Below, in pieces: positions 1 to 10,430 of a DNA stretch of 64,000 nt (position 1 is its first letter; each line of letters begins with the position of its first letter). Made by a program: the position numbers and the translations under genes. This DNA is from Paulinella micropora (lineage: Eukaryota > Cercozoa > Imbricatea > Euglyphida > Paulinellidae). The stretch spans positions 61,001-125,000 of the forward strand of contig WBZZ01001242.1 in assembly GCA_019918135.1 (NCBI GenBank). The letters run 5' to 3'. The notes beneath the pieces are model-generated. The model ran no database searches. It had not been told where the DNA came from and was given only the letters and a program-made list of their open reading frames with translations.

Positions 1-40
1 TGGTTGTTGCTAGAGCAGGGCACCCGAGAGCCGTTGCAAG

Positions 41-847
41 ATGGATGACAAGGAAGCTCTGGTCGTCGAAGAATTTTGCAAGCGCGCATACCAAGATACC
101 GGCCTTCCAGACGAACAGAAGCCTAGATTGCTTGACTACATCCTCGGCAAAAAGTACAGCCATTATTTGCCAAAAGACCTGCTATTTGACAAAGAAAACA
201 TTGTGCGAATCGAAGCAGAAAGGCTGGAGTGGTATTCGAATGCCAAGCCCAAGCCCTTGCCTGCTGAAGCGCTGCTACTGCTTGAAAAGGCCAAACAAGC
301 GCTGGTAGAGAAACGCTACGAAAAGGCTGTTGAATTGCTCCTGGTGGAACCGGTGGTATTCTGCGGAGAGGCCTTATACCATGTCGGGAGCTGTTTGGAG
401 TCAGGGGAGGGCCTACCCGCCTCTGACACTGATTTCGCTCAATTATACTGGGCATCTGCAGTCCAAACCTCTCTTCCACTTAGTCCAGCTAACCCTTGGC
501 ATTTGGATGTGCTGTCGAAACTTGTAAAATACGAGAACCCTAGCTGGAAGACGAACTCAAATTCGTTCCCCAAGTGTCTCTCTAATGGAACGTCGTGGTT
601 CCAGAATTTGTGGAATGAGCTGAAGTCGAAGTCGAACCAAGTATCGGCAGGGCTTCCGAAGCTTAAGAAGTATCGCGACAATGATGCCGTTGATGCTGGG
701 CCCAATCATGAGGATACGTCCCAAGCTTCAAAAGCAGACAACAGCAAAGGAGCAATGGAGGCCTGGCCACGCTTGCCAGAACCGGAAACAGCCCCGGCCG
801 CAGTCACAAACCCTTCTCCTCTCCGGGCACACTCGGCGGATAGCTAA
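41..847 (+). CDS. Sel1-like repeat family protein, copy 1 (intact)
   Basis: ATG-initiated 268-aa protein with no signal peptide or membrane segment. Residues about 80-165 read as a Sel1/TPR-like helical module (AVELL...EALYHVGSCLESGEGL). The same module occurs in the two larger neighbours of the family (starting near 850 and 16385): they share the AVELL, EALY, G-C and GxG positions followed by a YTCA/YWASA helix. The N-terminal 75 residues are charged and unique, and the C-terminal 70 residues are low-complexity and probably disordered. Sel1 repeats are protein-protein interaction scaffolds, and giant viruses carry many. The specific partner cannot be inferred. It is the only family member here with an intact start. 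The next family member begins immediately after its stop, in another frame. Confidence 0.75.
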   Translation: MDDKEALVVEEFCKRAYQDTGLPDEQKPRLLDYILGKKYSHYLPKDLLFDKENIVRIEAERLEWYSNAKPKPLPAEALLLLEKAKQALVEKRYEKAVELLLVEPVVFCGEALYHVGSCLESGEGLPASDTDFAQLYWASAVQTSLPLSPANPWHLDVLSKLVKYENPSWKTNSNSFPKCLSNGTSWFQNLWNELKSKSNQVSAGLPKLKKYRDNDAVDAGPNHEDTSQASKADNSKGAMEAWPRLPEPETAPAAVTNPSPLRAHSADS

Positions 848-849
848 AC

Positions 850-3113
850 TTGGAACTGAACAGGCTTATCATTGAGGAAGAAGAAGGGCGCTTGTGGGAA
901 GCCCTGCAGTCTAGGCCGCGACAGCTCCGGAGCCTTGGGGAGCCCGAGCTTGCCCAAGCCAAGAACTTACTCGAGAAAGGCCCGAACGAGGAAGGGGAAA
1001 GCTTGCTGTAGAGCTGCTGCGTCGTAAGCCAGCGCTCTGGCAGGCAGAGGCACTGTACCTCGTAGCCCGCTGCGTGTCTACGGGCCGAGGCGTGCGCAAT
1101 AGCACCCCAGAAATCACTTTTCTATATTACACGTGCGCTCTCAAGTTCGCGGGGCTCGGCGCCAAGCGCAGTTTTTTCTACCTCGACAGCCTGTGGCACT
1201 CCGTAGAGTATCTGGAAAGGCCCGATGCCAAGGTGAGCTTTGCAAAATTCAAGGTTAGCAGTGACCCCGGCTTTCACTTTAAACAGCTCTTGGGCTTGAT
1301 GCACGGGCTGAATCCCCAGCACCGACAGCAGCTCCTAGCACGCAGCCGCCAAGCCCCGGCTACCTCTCTGCTGTCCAAACTTGCGTGGCGAGAATTCAGC
1401 ATCAAGCCCACCCAAGGCGAATTTAGCATCAAGCCCATGCAACTCAGCATCCGCATGCAGCGCTTCGCGCTGTCGATAAAGGGCAAAGAGATGCTACAAT
1501 TGGAAGACTGCCAAGATGAGATCAGAGCTTTTTTTTGCCTCGCGCCAACCAAGCATTTCTGGCTTGACCTCCGCGACGTGCTGGCGCGCTGGTGGCCTGC
1601 GCGGAGTATTGTACATGCAGCGGTGCGGTCCTGTGCTCCCAGAGAAATCCTGGCCGACCAATCTCTGCCTGTTGAGCACACGCAATTGATCAAGCTACGG
1701 CAACTGCGCCAAGAATACAAGCAGCAGCAGCAGCAGGGCTTCGAGCTTGCACCACTTGAGTGGGCTCTACGTTACAAACAAGAGCCAAACATCTTTAAGT
1801 TGTGGGAGCAACACTGCGTTGAACCAATCGACGCCAAGCGCTTGCAGAGTTTGCTCTTGCCTAGCCCCGACCCTCCGTTCGGGGCTGGGTCACCAGTGCC
1901 CGAATTAGCAGGAGAAATCCACAGCTGCTTTGAGGCGCGCGACGGAGATGACGGAGTCCGTCATTTCTTTGTGGAATGGCTCGCGAGGCAGTTCAAGACC
2001 TTTCGGGCCCTGCAGCAGCAAGGCACTTCTTTGGAGAAACCTCCCCCACAGTCGTGGCTTTGCCTGCAAGGCAAGGTCACTCCATGGCTGAAACAGCTCC
2101 TAAGGTCTTTTTGCCTGGCCTTGGGGGATCAACATGTCATTGTCCTGCGAGATGTCAACCTTGGCCCACACAAACTGGCAGAAATGCAACAAAGGTTATT
2201 AGCGGTGGTAGATGGCTGCAGCCGGCGGGAACATACAGGGCAAGACCTCCGGGAGCTGCTCCAGGTACTCCGTTCTGACATCAAGGTATCTGGCTCTGGT
2301 CGTGGTGACATCTTCTTGCCCAATAGAAGCCAAGTTTTGATCTTGCCCAACAAAGACGGCGTACCTGTATGGACCGCAAGCCAATTGCAAGAACAGGGGG
2401 TGGCCGCCACACTCCTACGGCTTAGCGAGGCTGTCCGTGACAACAATGAAGGACAGCAGAGAGACGTCCCCTCGCCCCAAGAACTTGGTCAATTCCTAGA
2501 CGCGCTGACGCTCCCGAAAGATGTTGCCTGCCCAACTCAAGTTTCAAAGGTTAGGAGCGGATGCGATCGCTACTTCAAAGTGTTTATACGCAAAGTTGCG
2601 TTGAAGCAACAACTACCATGTAAGAAAAAGCGAGCCAAGACGAAGGTCCCCCACGTCTTTCCAATCCGTCAAGGAGTGAACAAAGGAAAATTTGCTATAA
2701 GGCTCGATGATCTTCTATCAAGCTTTGAAAGCTTTCTGGGCCTTCACAAGAGTGAGTTGAACAAGCCAGCCCAAGAACAGTTTCTGGCTCGCTTTAAGCA
2801 GAAATTTCCCGAAATCGACCTGAAAAAGCCGTCTGCTCAGAGCATGTATTCTTCTCTTGGCAAGAAAGGACCAAGAACGCAGGGATTGCTTTTCCCGTAC
2901 ACAAAGAATGATCTCCTCTCGCAAATGTCGAAGAAAAAGCAAAAGAAAGGGAACGGGCGCTCAACAAGTGCGACAATACAGGAAGATGCGCGTACAAGCG
3001 AACAAGAAGCTTCGAGGCAAAAAAAGTGCAGAAAGCGCGACGAAAACGACATGGCAGAACCGCGCTGGGCGAAGAGACAAAAACGACAAGAAGATCACTT
3101 ACACAACGCATAA
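850..3113 (+). pseudogene. Sel1-like family protein, copy 2, frameshifted at its 5' end
   Basis: The long open frame (about 915-3113) encodes some 700 residues but has no ATG before 1299. Paralogue similarity starts earlier, at 850, in a different frame: LWEALQS...ELAQAKNLLE matches the copy starting at 16385. That frame stops at 1009-1011. Aligning the two copies around 990-1002 shows one missing base here (GAGGAAGGGGAAAGC against GAGGAAAACGAGAGGC), which exactly explains the shift. Downstream the protein has the Sel1-like module, a Gln run near 1725-1740, conserved blocks shared with copy 3 (WLCLQGKVTPWLKQLL; QVLILPNKDG), and a Lys/Arg-rich tail that could act as a nuclear signal. AATAAA lies at 3228. 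Either a real disruption, a base-calling error, or a start on a spliced upstream exon. Confidence 0.7.
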
Positions 3114-3387
3114 TTAGGCTGTTGCTTTTTCTGTGGGTTCAGGCCATTCCTTTTCAACATGTACTCTTTCGGGGCTTTTCTAGACTTATCTAGGACTTAA
3201 AACTAGCTTGTCAATCGTTTTATCTCAATAAAGAATTAATGTACTTGAAATGCTGAAAAACGACGGAAAGAACAAACAATTCAACAGCCATAGCCACCAG
3301 CTGTTACCCTCTTAATAAATTTTTTCTGTAGTGCCAAACCGGGACAAGACGAAGAGAGAAGAGAAAGGGGTAACGTAAACTTGCGTG
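3114..3387. other. Intergenic, 3' end signals
   Basis: No gene seen. It holds AATAAA near 3228 and a second TTAATAAA near 3313. The 3' segment of the preceding gene plus this region is partly copied at 47075-47260 (same ACGCATAATTAGGC and CCAGCTGTTACCCTCTTAATAAA motifs). Confidence 0.6.
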
Positions 3388-6300
3388 TCAAACCCACAGC
3401 GTAGCCCCCCCTTTTTGTCGCGCTCGGGCAGCGCTCGGGGCAGTGTCTTTCCCAGAATCCCAAAATCCCCAAGTAAAAATTCCTGCACGTGCTCCCCCCT
3501 TCTCCTTCCCCGCTCTCTCTCCCCTCCTACCCCTTCCCTGCCCTCTCTCTCTCCCCCCCACCTCTCCCCTTCTCCCCTCCCCCCCCTTCTCTCCCTCCCC
3601 CTTTTGCATCGGGCGCGGGGAGATGTAGCACATGGATTCGCATTTTTTGATTTTGGGATTTGGGATTCTGGGACAAGAGGGCGCTGTCGGGGTGGGTCGA
3701 TAGGGGGTTCTGTGGTAACGCCGCGAGCAAACCCTACGGCATAGCCCTCCCTTTGTCGTGCTTGAGCAGCGCTCGGGGCAGTGTCTTTCCCAGAATCCCA
3801 AAATCCCCAAGTAAAAATTCCTGCACGTGCTCCCCCCTTCTCCTTCCCCACTCTCCCCTCCCTCGCCCTCCTTCCCCTTCCCTCTCTCTCCCCCCCACCT
3901 CTCCTTCCCCTCCTCCCCCTTCACTCCCTCCCCCTCTCCCTCCTCCCCCTTCTCTCCCTCCCCCTTTTGCATCGGGCGCGGGGAGATGTAGCACATGGAT
4001 TCGCATTTTTTGAGTTTGGGATTTGGGATTCTGGGACAAGAGGGCGCCCCGGCGCTGTTGGGGTGGGTCGATAGGGGGTTCTGTGGTAACCCTGCGAGCA
4101 AACCCTACGGCATAGCCCTCCCTTTGTCGTGCTCGGGCAGCGCTCGGGGCAGTGTCTTTCCCAGAATCCCAAAATCCCCAAGTGAAAATTCCTGCACGTG
4201 CTCCCCCCCTTCTCCTTCCCCACTCTCTCCCCTCCCTCGCCATCCTTCCACTTCCCTCTCTCTCCCCTCCCTTGCCCTCCTTCCCCTTCCCTCTCTCTCT
4301 CCCCTCCTCCCCCTTCTCTCCCTCCCCCTCTCCTCCTCCCCTTCTCTCCCTCCCCCTTTTGCATCGGGCGCGGGGAGATGTAGCACATGGATTCGCATTT
4401 TTTGATTTTGGGATTTGGGATTCTGGGACAAGAGGGCGCTGTCGGGGTGGGTCGATAGGGGGTTCTGTGGTAACCCCGCGAGCAAACCCTACGGCATAGC
4501 CCTCCCTTTGTCGTGCTCGGGCAGCGCTCGGGGCAGTGTCTTTCCCAGAATCCCAAAATCCCCAAGTAAAAATTCCTGCACGTGCTCCCCCCTTCTCCTT
4601 CCCCACTCTCCCCTCCCTCGCCCTCCTTCCCCTTCCCTCTCTCTCCCCCCCACCTCTCCCCCTCTCCCCTCCTCCCCCTTCACTCCCTCCCCCTCTCCCT
4701 CCTCCCCCTTCTCTCCCTCCCCCTTTTGCATCGGGCGCGGGGAGATGTAGCACATGGATTCGCATTTTTTGAGTTTGGGATTTGGGATTCTGGGACAAGA
4801 GGGCGCCCCGGCGCTGTTGGGGTGGGTCGATAGGGGGTTCTGTGGTAACCCCGCGAGCAAACCCTACGGCATAGCCCTCCCTTTGTCGTGCTCGGGCAGC
4901 GCTCGGGGCAGTGTCTTTCCCAGAATCCCAAAATCCCCAAGTAAAAATTCCTGCACGTGCTCCCCCCTTCTCCTTCCCCGCTCTCTCTCCCCTCCTACCC
5001 CTTCCCTGCCCTCTCTCTCTCCCCCCCCACCTCTCCCCTTCTCCCCTCCCCCCCCTTCTCTCCCTCCCCCTTTTGCATCGGGCGCGGGGAGATGTAGCAC
5101 ATGGATTCGCATTTTTTGATTTTGGGATTTGGGATTCTGGGACAAGAGGGCGCTGTCGGGGTGGGTCGATAGGGGGTTCTGTGGTAACCCCGCGAGCAAA
5201 CCCTACGGCATAGCCCTCCCTTTGTCGTGCTCGGACAGCGCTCGGGGCAGTGTCTTTCCCAGAATCCCAAAATCCCCAAGTAAAAATTCCTGCACGTGCT
5301 CCCCCCTTCTCCTTCCCCACTCTCCCCTCCCTCGCCCTCCTTCCCCTTCCTCTCTCTCCCCCCACCTCTCCCCCTCTCCCCTCCTCCCCTTCACTCCCTC
5401 CCCTCTCCCTCCTCCCCCTTCTCTCCCTCCCCCTTTTGCATCGGGCGCGGGAGATGTAGCACATGGATTCGCATTTTTTGAGTTTGGGATTTGGGATTCT
5501 GGGACAAGAGGGCGCCCCGGCGCTGTTGGGGTGGGTCGATAGGCGGTTCTGTGGTAACCCTGCGAGCAAACCCTACGGCATAGCCCTCCCTTTGTCGTGC
5601 TCGGGCAGCGCTCGGGGCAGTGTCTTTCCCAGAATCCCAAAATCCCCAAGTGAAAATTCCTGCACGTGCTCCCCCCCTCTTCCCCACTCTCTCCCCTCCC
5701 TGGCCATCCTTCCACTTCCCTCTCTCTCCCTCCCTTGCCCTCCTTCCCCTTCCCTCTCTCTCCCCTCCTCCCCTTCTCTCCCTCCCCCTCTCCCTCCTCC
5801 CCCTTCTCTCCCTCCCCCTTTTGCATCGGGCGCGGGGATGTAGCACATGGATTCGCATTTTTTGATTTTGGGATTTGGGATTCTGGGACAAGAGGGCGCT
5901 GTCGGGGTGGGTCGATAGGGGGTTCTGTGGTAACCCCGCGAGCAAACCCTACGGCATAGCCCTCCCTTTGTCGTGCTCGGGCAGCGCTCGGGGCAGTGTC
6001 TTTCCCAGAATCCCAAAATCCCCAAGTAAAAATTCCTGCACGTGCTCCCCCCTTCTCCTTCCCCACTCTCCCCTCCCTCGCCCTCCTTCCCCTTCCCTCT
6101 CTCTCCCCCCCACCTCTCCCCCTCTCCCCTCCTCCCCCTTCACTCCCTCCCCCTCTCCCTCCTCCCCCTTCTCTCCCTCCCCCTTTTGCATCGGGCGCGG
6201 GGAGATGTAGCACATGGATTCGCATTTTTTGAGTTTGGGATTTGGGATTCTGGGACAAGAGGGCGCCCCGGCGCTGTTGGGGTGGGTCGATAGGGGGTTC

Positions 6301-6893
6301 TGTGGTAACCCCGCGAGCAAACCCTACGGCATAGCCCTCCCTTTGTCGTGCTCGGGCAGCGCTCGGGGTAGTGTCTTTCCCAGAATCCCAAAATCCCCAA
6401 GTAAAAATTCCTGCACGTGCTCCCCCCTTCTCCTTCCCCGCTCTCTCTCCCCTCCTACCCCTTCCCTGCCCTCTCTCTCTCCCCCCCCACCTCTCCCCTT
6501 CTCCCCTCCCCCCCTTCTCTCCCTCCCCCTTTTGCATCGGGCGCGGGGAGATGTAGCACATGGATTCGCATTTTTTGATTTTGGGATTTGGGATTCTGGG
6601 ACAAGAGGGCGCTGTCGGGGTGGGTCGATAGGGGGTTCTGTGGTAACCCCGCGAGCAAACCCTACGGCATAGCCCTCCCTTTGTCGTGCTCGGACAGCGC
6701 TCGGGGCAGTGTCTTTCCCAGAATCCCAAAATCCCCAAGTAAAAATTCCTGCACGTGCTCCCCCCTTCTCCTTCCCCACTCTCCCCTCCCTCGCCCTCCT
6801 TCCCCTTCCCTCTCTCTCCCCCCCACCTCTCCCCCTCTCCCCTCCTCCCCCTTCACTCCCTCCCCCTTTTGCATCGGGCGCGGGGAGATGCCT
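3388..6893. repeat. Tandem array of ten ~340-385 bp units with a 4-unit higher-order period
   Basis: The marker CAGTGTCTTTCCCAGAATCC begins at 3441, 3779, 4150, 4534, 4909, 5248, 5618, 5994, 6369 (first base changed) and 6707. Successive spacings are 338, 371, 384, 375, 339, 370, 376, 375 and 338, so the pattern repeats every four units (about 1468 then 1460 bp). Each unit holds a CACGTG core, a long C/T-only tract of variable length, GCATCGGGCGCGGGGAGATG, and a TTTTGGGATTTGGGATTCTG segment. That last segment is the inverse of the unit's own CAGAATCCCAAAATCCCCA. The last unit is cut inside the C/T tract at about 6893, where a MITE-like end begins. The bottom strand is purine-rich and stop-poor, which creates long meaningless ORFs. 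Confidence 0.95.
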
Positions 6894-7658
6894 GATTTCA
6901 TATCTTTCATATTTTTCCGACCTTGCGCACGGTGGCCGAGCCATGGCTTTGACATGACGCCGTCGGACTCGTGAGGCCCTTGTCCACCTCAAGGAGCAGG
7001 GGGGGGGGGGGGGGAAGGGGCGCAGAAGCTACAAAAAAACATGAAACGCCTCAACTAAGCCCCCTCTTCCCCCCTTGCCCCAGTGCCAAGTAGAAGACTT
7101 TGTCGAGCTTTAATTCAGCGTGATTTAGAACTTCTTGGCGCGCTCCCTGACAGGGGGGAATATCATATATATCGTGCTTGCACCACTCCCCTGCCTCCTT
7201 TCTCCCCCTCTCCTAGTGCTCAGTGTCAAGTGTACAACTTTGTCGAGTTTTTGCACTTTATTGGCGCAGTGGAGGCTCACCGTCTGCTACGAATCGGGCA
7301 CCGGCTTGGACATCGGCTCAGAGCAGGGCTTGTCCCTCTCCTAATTCTCAGTGCAAAGATTAAAACTTTGTCAAGGATTTTTTTTTGCGCTGATTTTTGT
7401 ACACCGGCGAAGCGCGCCCCCCCTCCCCCTTCGCAGTCCCACTCCTAGTTTTCAGTGTCAAGTGTAAGACCGTCGAGCTTTAATTCAGCGTAATTTCGCA
7501 CTTTCTTGGCGCCCTCTCTCTGCCCCTTTCCCTTCCCTGCTCTCAGACGTGAGGGTGTGGGGGGAGAGAAAGACAATTCGTGCTTCTTCCATGGCACGGA
7601 CAGAACACCGTCAGGGTCGTGAGGTCCCTTGTCCATCTGGTACATTGACCACTGCCCA
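6894..7658. repeat. Mosaic of interspersed repeat modules
   Basis: Begins with the left end of the MITE-like family (CTTGCGCACGGTGGCCGAGC near 6921). A CAAGGAGCAGGGG / GCAGAAGCTACAAAAAA module follows, then three short elements of the CAGTGYCAAG type (7081, 7223, 7456). One of these carries TGTACACCGGCGAAGCGCGC. The same module order recurs at about 30.6-31.5, 33.5-34.15 and 62.7-63.35 kb. No coding signal is seen. Confidence 0.85.
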
Positions 7659-7835
7659 TTAATCTGCCACAGGGCTGCACCAGCTCCGTGGGCCACCAAT
7701 GGACAGATCCCCAGAGCCCGCCGCGAGACACTCATGACAGGCGGAACAGTTCAATGTGCGGCAAAAAGGAAAGGAGCAGACCGACCACGTCCGCCGGCAG
7801 CTGATGACGGTTGGAAGCAAGCGCTCTTTTTTTGC
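7659..7835 (-). pseudogene. F-box fragment
   Basis: On the minus strand a short F-box reads LPADVVGLLLSFLPHIELFRL and is then interrupted by a stop. The same motif occurs in the remnants at 29695-29945 and 10670-10752. Only about 30 codons survive, embedded in repeats. Derived from the F-box/LRR family represented intact at 53174-55228. Confidence 0.55.
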
Positions 7836-8189
7836 GCTTTCTACCCGAGCATCGCGGCGCCCCCATCGTTTGTTTGTTCTTTCTTTGGTTTGAGGCTGAG
7901 AGTGCCTCTTCCCTCTCCCTCTCATACTTCTCAGGGTTAAGTGTAAGACGTTGTCGAGCTTTGATTCAGCGTAACTTACAAATTCTTGGCGCGCCCCCCT
8001 GCCTTCCTCCTTTTCTCTCCCACTCCCTGCTCTCAGACGGGGGGGGGTTGTCCTTTGCAAAAAACCGAAATAGTGTGCAGAATTTCTTCCCGGGAAAGCA
8101 CATGGTTTTGCGGCGGAAATGCCTTTTGTAGCCAAGAGCGTGTGCTGGCATGTACCGCCTAGAAGTAAAGATCCTACGGCGCCCCGCAC

Positions 8190-8346
8190 CTCCAGTGTAT
8201 AAGCCTGTCGAACCCCCAGCTCGCAGTTACAAGAACCAGACGACGTGCTGGTCTGGCCGGGGTCGGCACGGTGGCCCCGCCTACACAAGGTAGAGCTAGA
8301 GTGCTCGGTGGGCCTGTCGCAGCTGCTGCGCCGGCCTCCCCTTCCT
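8190..8346 (+). pseudogene. F-box/LRR protein fragment
   Basis: The plus strand reads SQLQEPDDVLVWPGSARWPR then a KVELECSVGLSQLLR stretch. This closely matches an internal part of the intact F-box/LRR protein encoded on the minus strand at 53174-55228 (its region near 54470-54560). About 50 codons survive. The same fragment is duplicated at 22655-22757. Confidence 0.75.
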
Positions 8347-8655
8347 GTAACGAATCTGGTGGAGTTTTCTCGACGGTCTTGAGCTTGTCTTTTGTATTTC
8401 TGTTTTTTCAGTTAATTTTTTTTTACTGAGTAAGTACGTTCTGTTGCAGCATCAGTGAGTTGGGTGCAAAAAATCACAGAGAAGGTTTAAAAGTTTGTAG
8501 CTTCGCTCGGCAGCTGTTGGAAGGAGTTTTGGTGCATAATGTGCCCAAGGCTGACAAAGAATGCCCGAACTTGTGGAGAGAGAGAGAAGGAGCAATATCT
8601 ATATTTACTGTTCTCTTTTCTGTTCGCTTATTTTCTTTTTTTTCTGGAATCAGTG

Positions 8656-9258
8656 TTAGCCAGGGATCGTCGAGAGCCAGGTTTCTTTTTGCCACCACCA
8701 CCAACCGGCGGGCAGCTTCTGTGCACGGTCCACGGGCCTGACCAGGGCCTCTGCTACCAGTGGTCTCTGTCCGTCGCTGCGCGGCCGTTTCCGCAGCATG
8801 TCGCGCAAATAAACTTTTTGTGTCACGTCCAACTCGCGTTCGGACCAGTACGTACACGCCACGCCTTTCTGGCCGGGGCGGCACGCTGCGTACAGGACGC
8901 CGCCCTTCGCGTCGGCGGGCACTAGCTGTTGTACTCTCTGCGCCAGCGCCGGCTGCGCGATCCTCGCCAGGAACAGCTTGGCCAAGGCCCGCTCCGTGTC
9001 CTGCCCGCAGCAGCCGCGGTGCTCGTCCTGGTCCGCGTCGCGGCATTTGCGGCTGCAGTACACCGCGTCGTCGCAGCGCCGGCAGCGGCGGCCGCCGCCG
9101 AGAGAGGCGAGCCACCACTCGTCGCAGTCGTCGCGCCAGCACAACAACAACAGGAGTTCTTGGCCCCCGTTTGCTCGGCCGATCACGACACGCCTCTTTT
9201 TCTTCATCTGCTGTCGGCTTGCCGTGCGGTCGCGCCGTCTCCTATCTTTGTGGCCCAT
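8656..9258 (-). CDS. MYND-type zinc finger protein
   Basis: The proposed start is the ATG at 9258. The open frame extends further upstream, but that part is antisense to another gene and contains repeat sequence. The 200-aa product has a basic N-terminus, then CWRDDC and a C-x2-C-x5-C-x3-C-x7-H-x3-C arrangement (CRRCDDAVYCSRKC...H...C), the second half of a MYND finger, within residues about 40-90. MYND fingers bind proline-rich partners and occur in chromatin and ubiquitin-related proteins. The C-terminal half is unassigned. A near-identical copy at 22859-23485 has a 5-nt deletion that shifts its frame, so this copy is the better preserved. Confidence 0.7.
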   Translation of the reverse strand: MGHKDRRRRDRTASRQQMKKKRRVVIGRANGGQELLLLLCWRDDCDEWWLASLGGGRRCRRCDDAVYCSRKCRDADQDEHRGCCGQDTERALAKLFLARIAQPALAQRVQQLVPADAKGGVLYAACRPGQKGVACTYWSERELDVTQKVYLRDMLRKRPRSDGQRPLVAEALVRPVDRAQKLPAGWWWWQKETWLSTIPG

Positions 9259-9514
9259 TTCAAAGCTGTCAAACAAAAAGCCCACACAAGGTTCCGTTTC
9301 CCCCTTCCCCGAACACCAAGTAAGAAAATGCGACAGAACAACCACCCCAATCTCAGAATGAATTGTCAAGAGAAGCAAGCGCGAGAAAAAAGAGTGTGCA
9401 GAACCGCTGTTCTTGCCGAAAGATTTTTTTTGTTTCTGTCGTGCCTGCAGTGACAGAGGGCCTCCTTTGCGGGGGGGGGGGGGGGGGGGGGTGCCCCCGG
9501 CGCTCCGCGGCCGC

Positions 9515-10075
9515 GCAAAAAGGGTCTGCACTAACTTCGGAAGCGTCAGTGGCGCCCCGGCCGGCTCTGCCACCGGCCGTGCACAGCCGGTGGTCGAACC
9601 CTTTGTACCCTCCGCCAGCCTGCTGCTAGCCGATGATGCCAACGCAGGCGCAGAAGCGTGGGTCCAGAGCAAACGCGAGCAGAGCCGTGTGCCCCCCTCG
9701 GACTTGCACAGCTGGGAAGAACAAGACATATTCCATCCGGCGGGCAAACGCGTTCTTCAAGCGATCCTTACCAGAATGAACGCGCTTTACCAAGAGTCAG
9801 AGGTTAGAGTCACGCCAGTATATCTGGGCTTTGTCGAGCCGCTCAAGAATGTTAAGCGATACATGTCGCGCGATCAAGTGCGACAATGGGTGAAGGAGAA
9901 CAGAAAGCACCACTCGCTGCGGGACTATTTCGACGCCGAGTTCAGCGGCTGGTGGACAGCCGCCAAGGCTCAGTATATCTCCACGATGGCCGCACGCAAG
10001 GCACTCTTGTTTGCGAGGTACGTCCGAAAGAAGACCCTCCGCGACACGAATTTAGATGACCTGGAGCCCTGGTGA
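9515..10075 (+). CDS. Chimeric conserved hypothetical protein, 5' end truncated
   Basis: An open frame with no ATG before residue ~120 of the longest reading. From 9515 the protein (KRVCTNFGSVSGAP... and AEAWVQSK) matches the N-terminus of the intact 332-aa protein at 44598-45596. Afterwards it diverges completely (PVYLGFVEPLKNVKRYM... to LDDLEPW). A 20-base G run sits where the ATG would be. Its tail (9990-10075) is copied at 29465-29555, and its middle (9835-9890) in a fragment near 28025-28085. Function unknown. The start was probably lost to repeat insertion or lies in an unseen upstream exon. Confidence 0.5.
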   Translation, partial: AKRVCTNFGSVSGAPAGSATGRAQPVVEPFVPSASLLLADDANAGAEAWVQSKREQSRVPPSDLHSWEEQDIFHPAGKRVLQAILTRMNALYQESEVRVTPVYLGFVEPLKNVKRYMSRDQVRQWVKENRKHHSLRDYFDAEFSGWWTAAKAQYISTMAARKALLFARYVRKKTLRDTNLDDLEPW

Positions 10076-10149
10076 AGAAAAAGGCAGGCAGTATCCCAAG
10101 ATCCTTCTGCCTCCCTCCCTTCTTTCCTCTCCCTCTCCCTGCTCTCAGA

Positions 10150-10430
10150 CGTGCAGTCGGTTATCTTTAACACCTGTAGTTTGGGCGCGGCGCCGAGCCC
10201 CAGCGGGGGCAAACAGAGGCAGTCAGACGGAAAGACACTCTCGGCCGTGGCCACCACGTGATATATTCCAGCCACGTTGGGAGTCTCGATTGCCCAATAA
10301 TGGAGAATCAGACTGATTGCCCAATAATGGAGAATCAGACTGTGCAGGCGCACCAAGCGCCCCAGCACGGGCAGCACTGTCCGGCACACGGGGGTGTCGA
10401 AGGAAACCGCAGGCTCCTGAGCTCGGAGGG
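10150..10430 (-). pseudogene. LRR-protein fragment with in-frame 27-bp tandem duplication
   Basis: The minus strand reads leucine-rich sequence such as VLGRLVRLHSLILHYWAI and APKLQVLKITDC, typical of the LRR half of F-box/LRR proteins. A 27-bp unit (GATTGCCCAATAATGGAGAA...) is present twice, at 10288-10314 and 10315-10341. It duplicates nine residues without changing the frame. Both ends run into interspersed repeats. Confidence 0.55.

Larger units (their letters stand above)
7940..9360. repeat. Segmental duplication, copy 1 (partner 22400-23600)
   Basis: This segment, with a short F-box/LRR remnant on the plus strand and the MYND gene on the minus strand, is nearly identical to 22400-23600. 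Copy 1 has two extra stretches (about 8319-8443 and 8468-8537). Each is bounded by a short direct repeat (CTGTYGCAG and GGTGCA) of which copy 2 keeps a single copy. This is what deletion between microhomologies in copy 2 would leave. Confidence 0.9.

Noticed and set aside
3734..5569. 611-codon minus-strand ORF (and a 511-codon one at 5203-6738) through the tandem array
   Set aside because: Purine-rich bottom strand of the repeat lacks stops in more than one frame; low-complexity GER/GGE text, unit lengths are not multiples of three, and there is no homologue.
9259..9747. N-terminal extension of the MYND ORF upstream of 9258
   Set aside because: Antisense to the 9515-10075 gene and includes a G-run repeat; the duplicate at 22859 has unrelated sequence in the same place.
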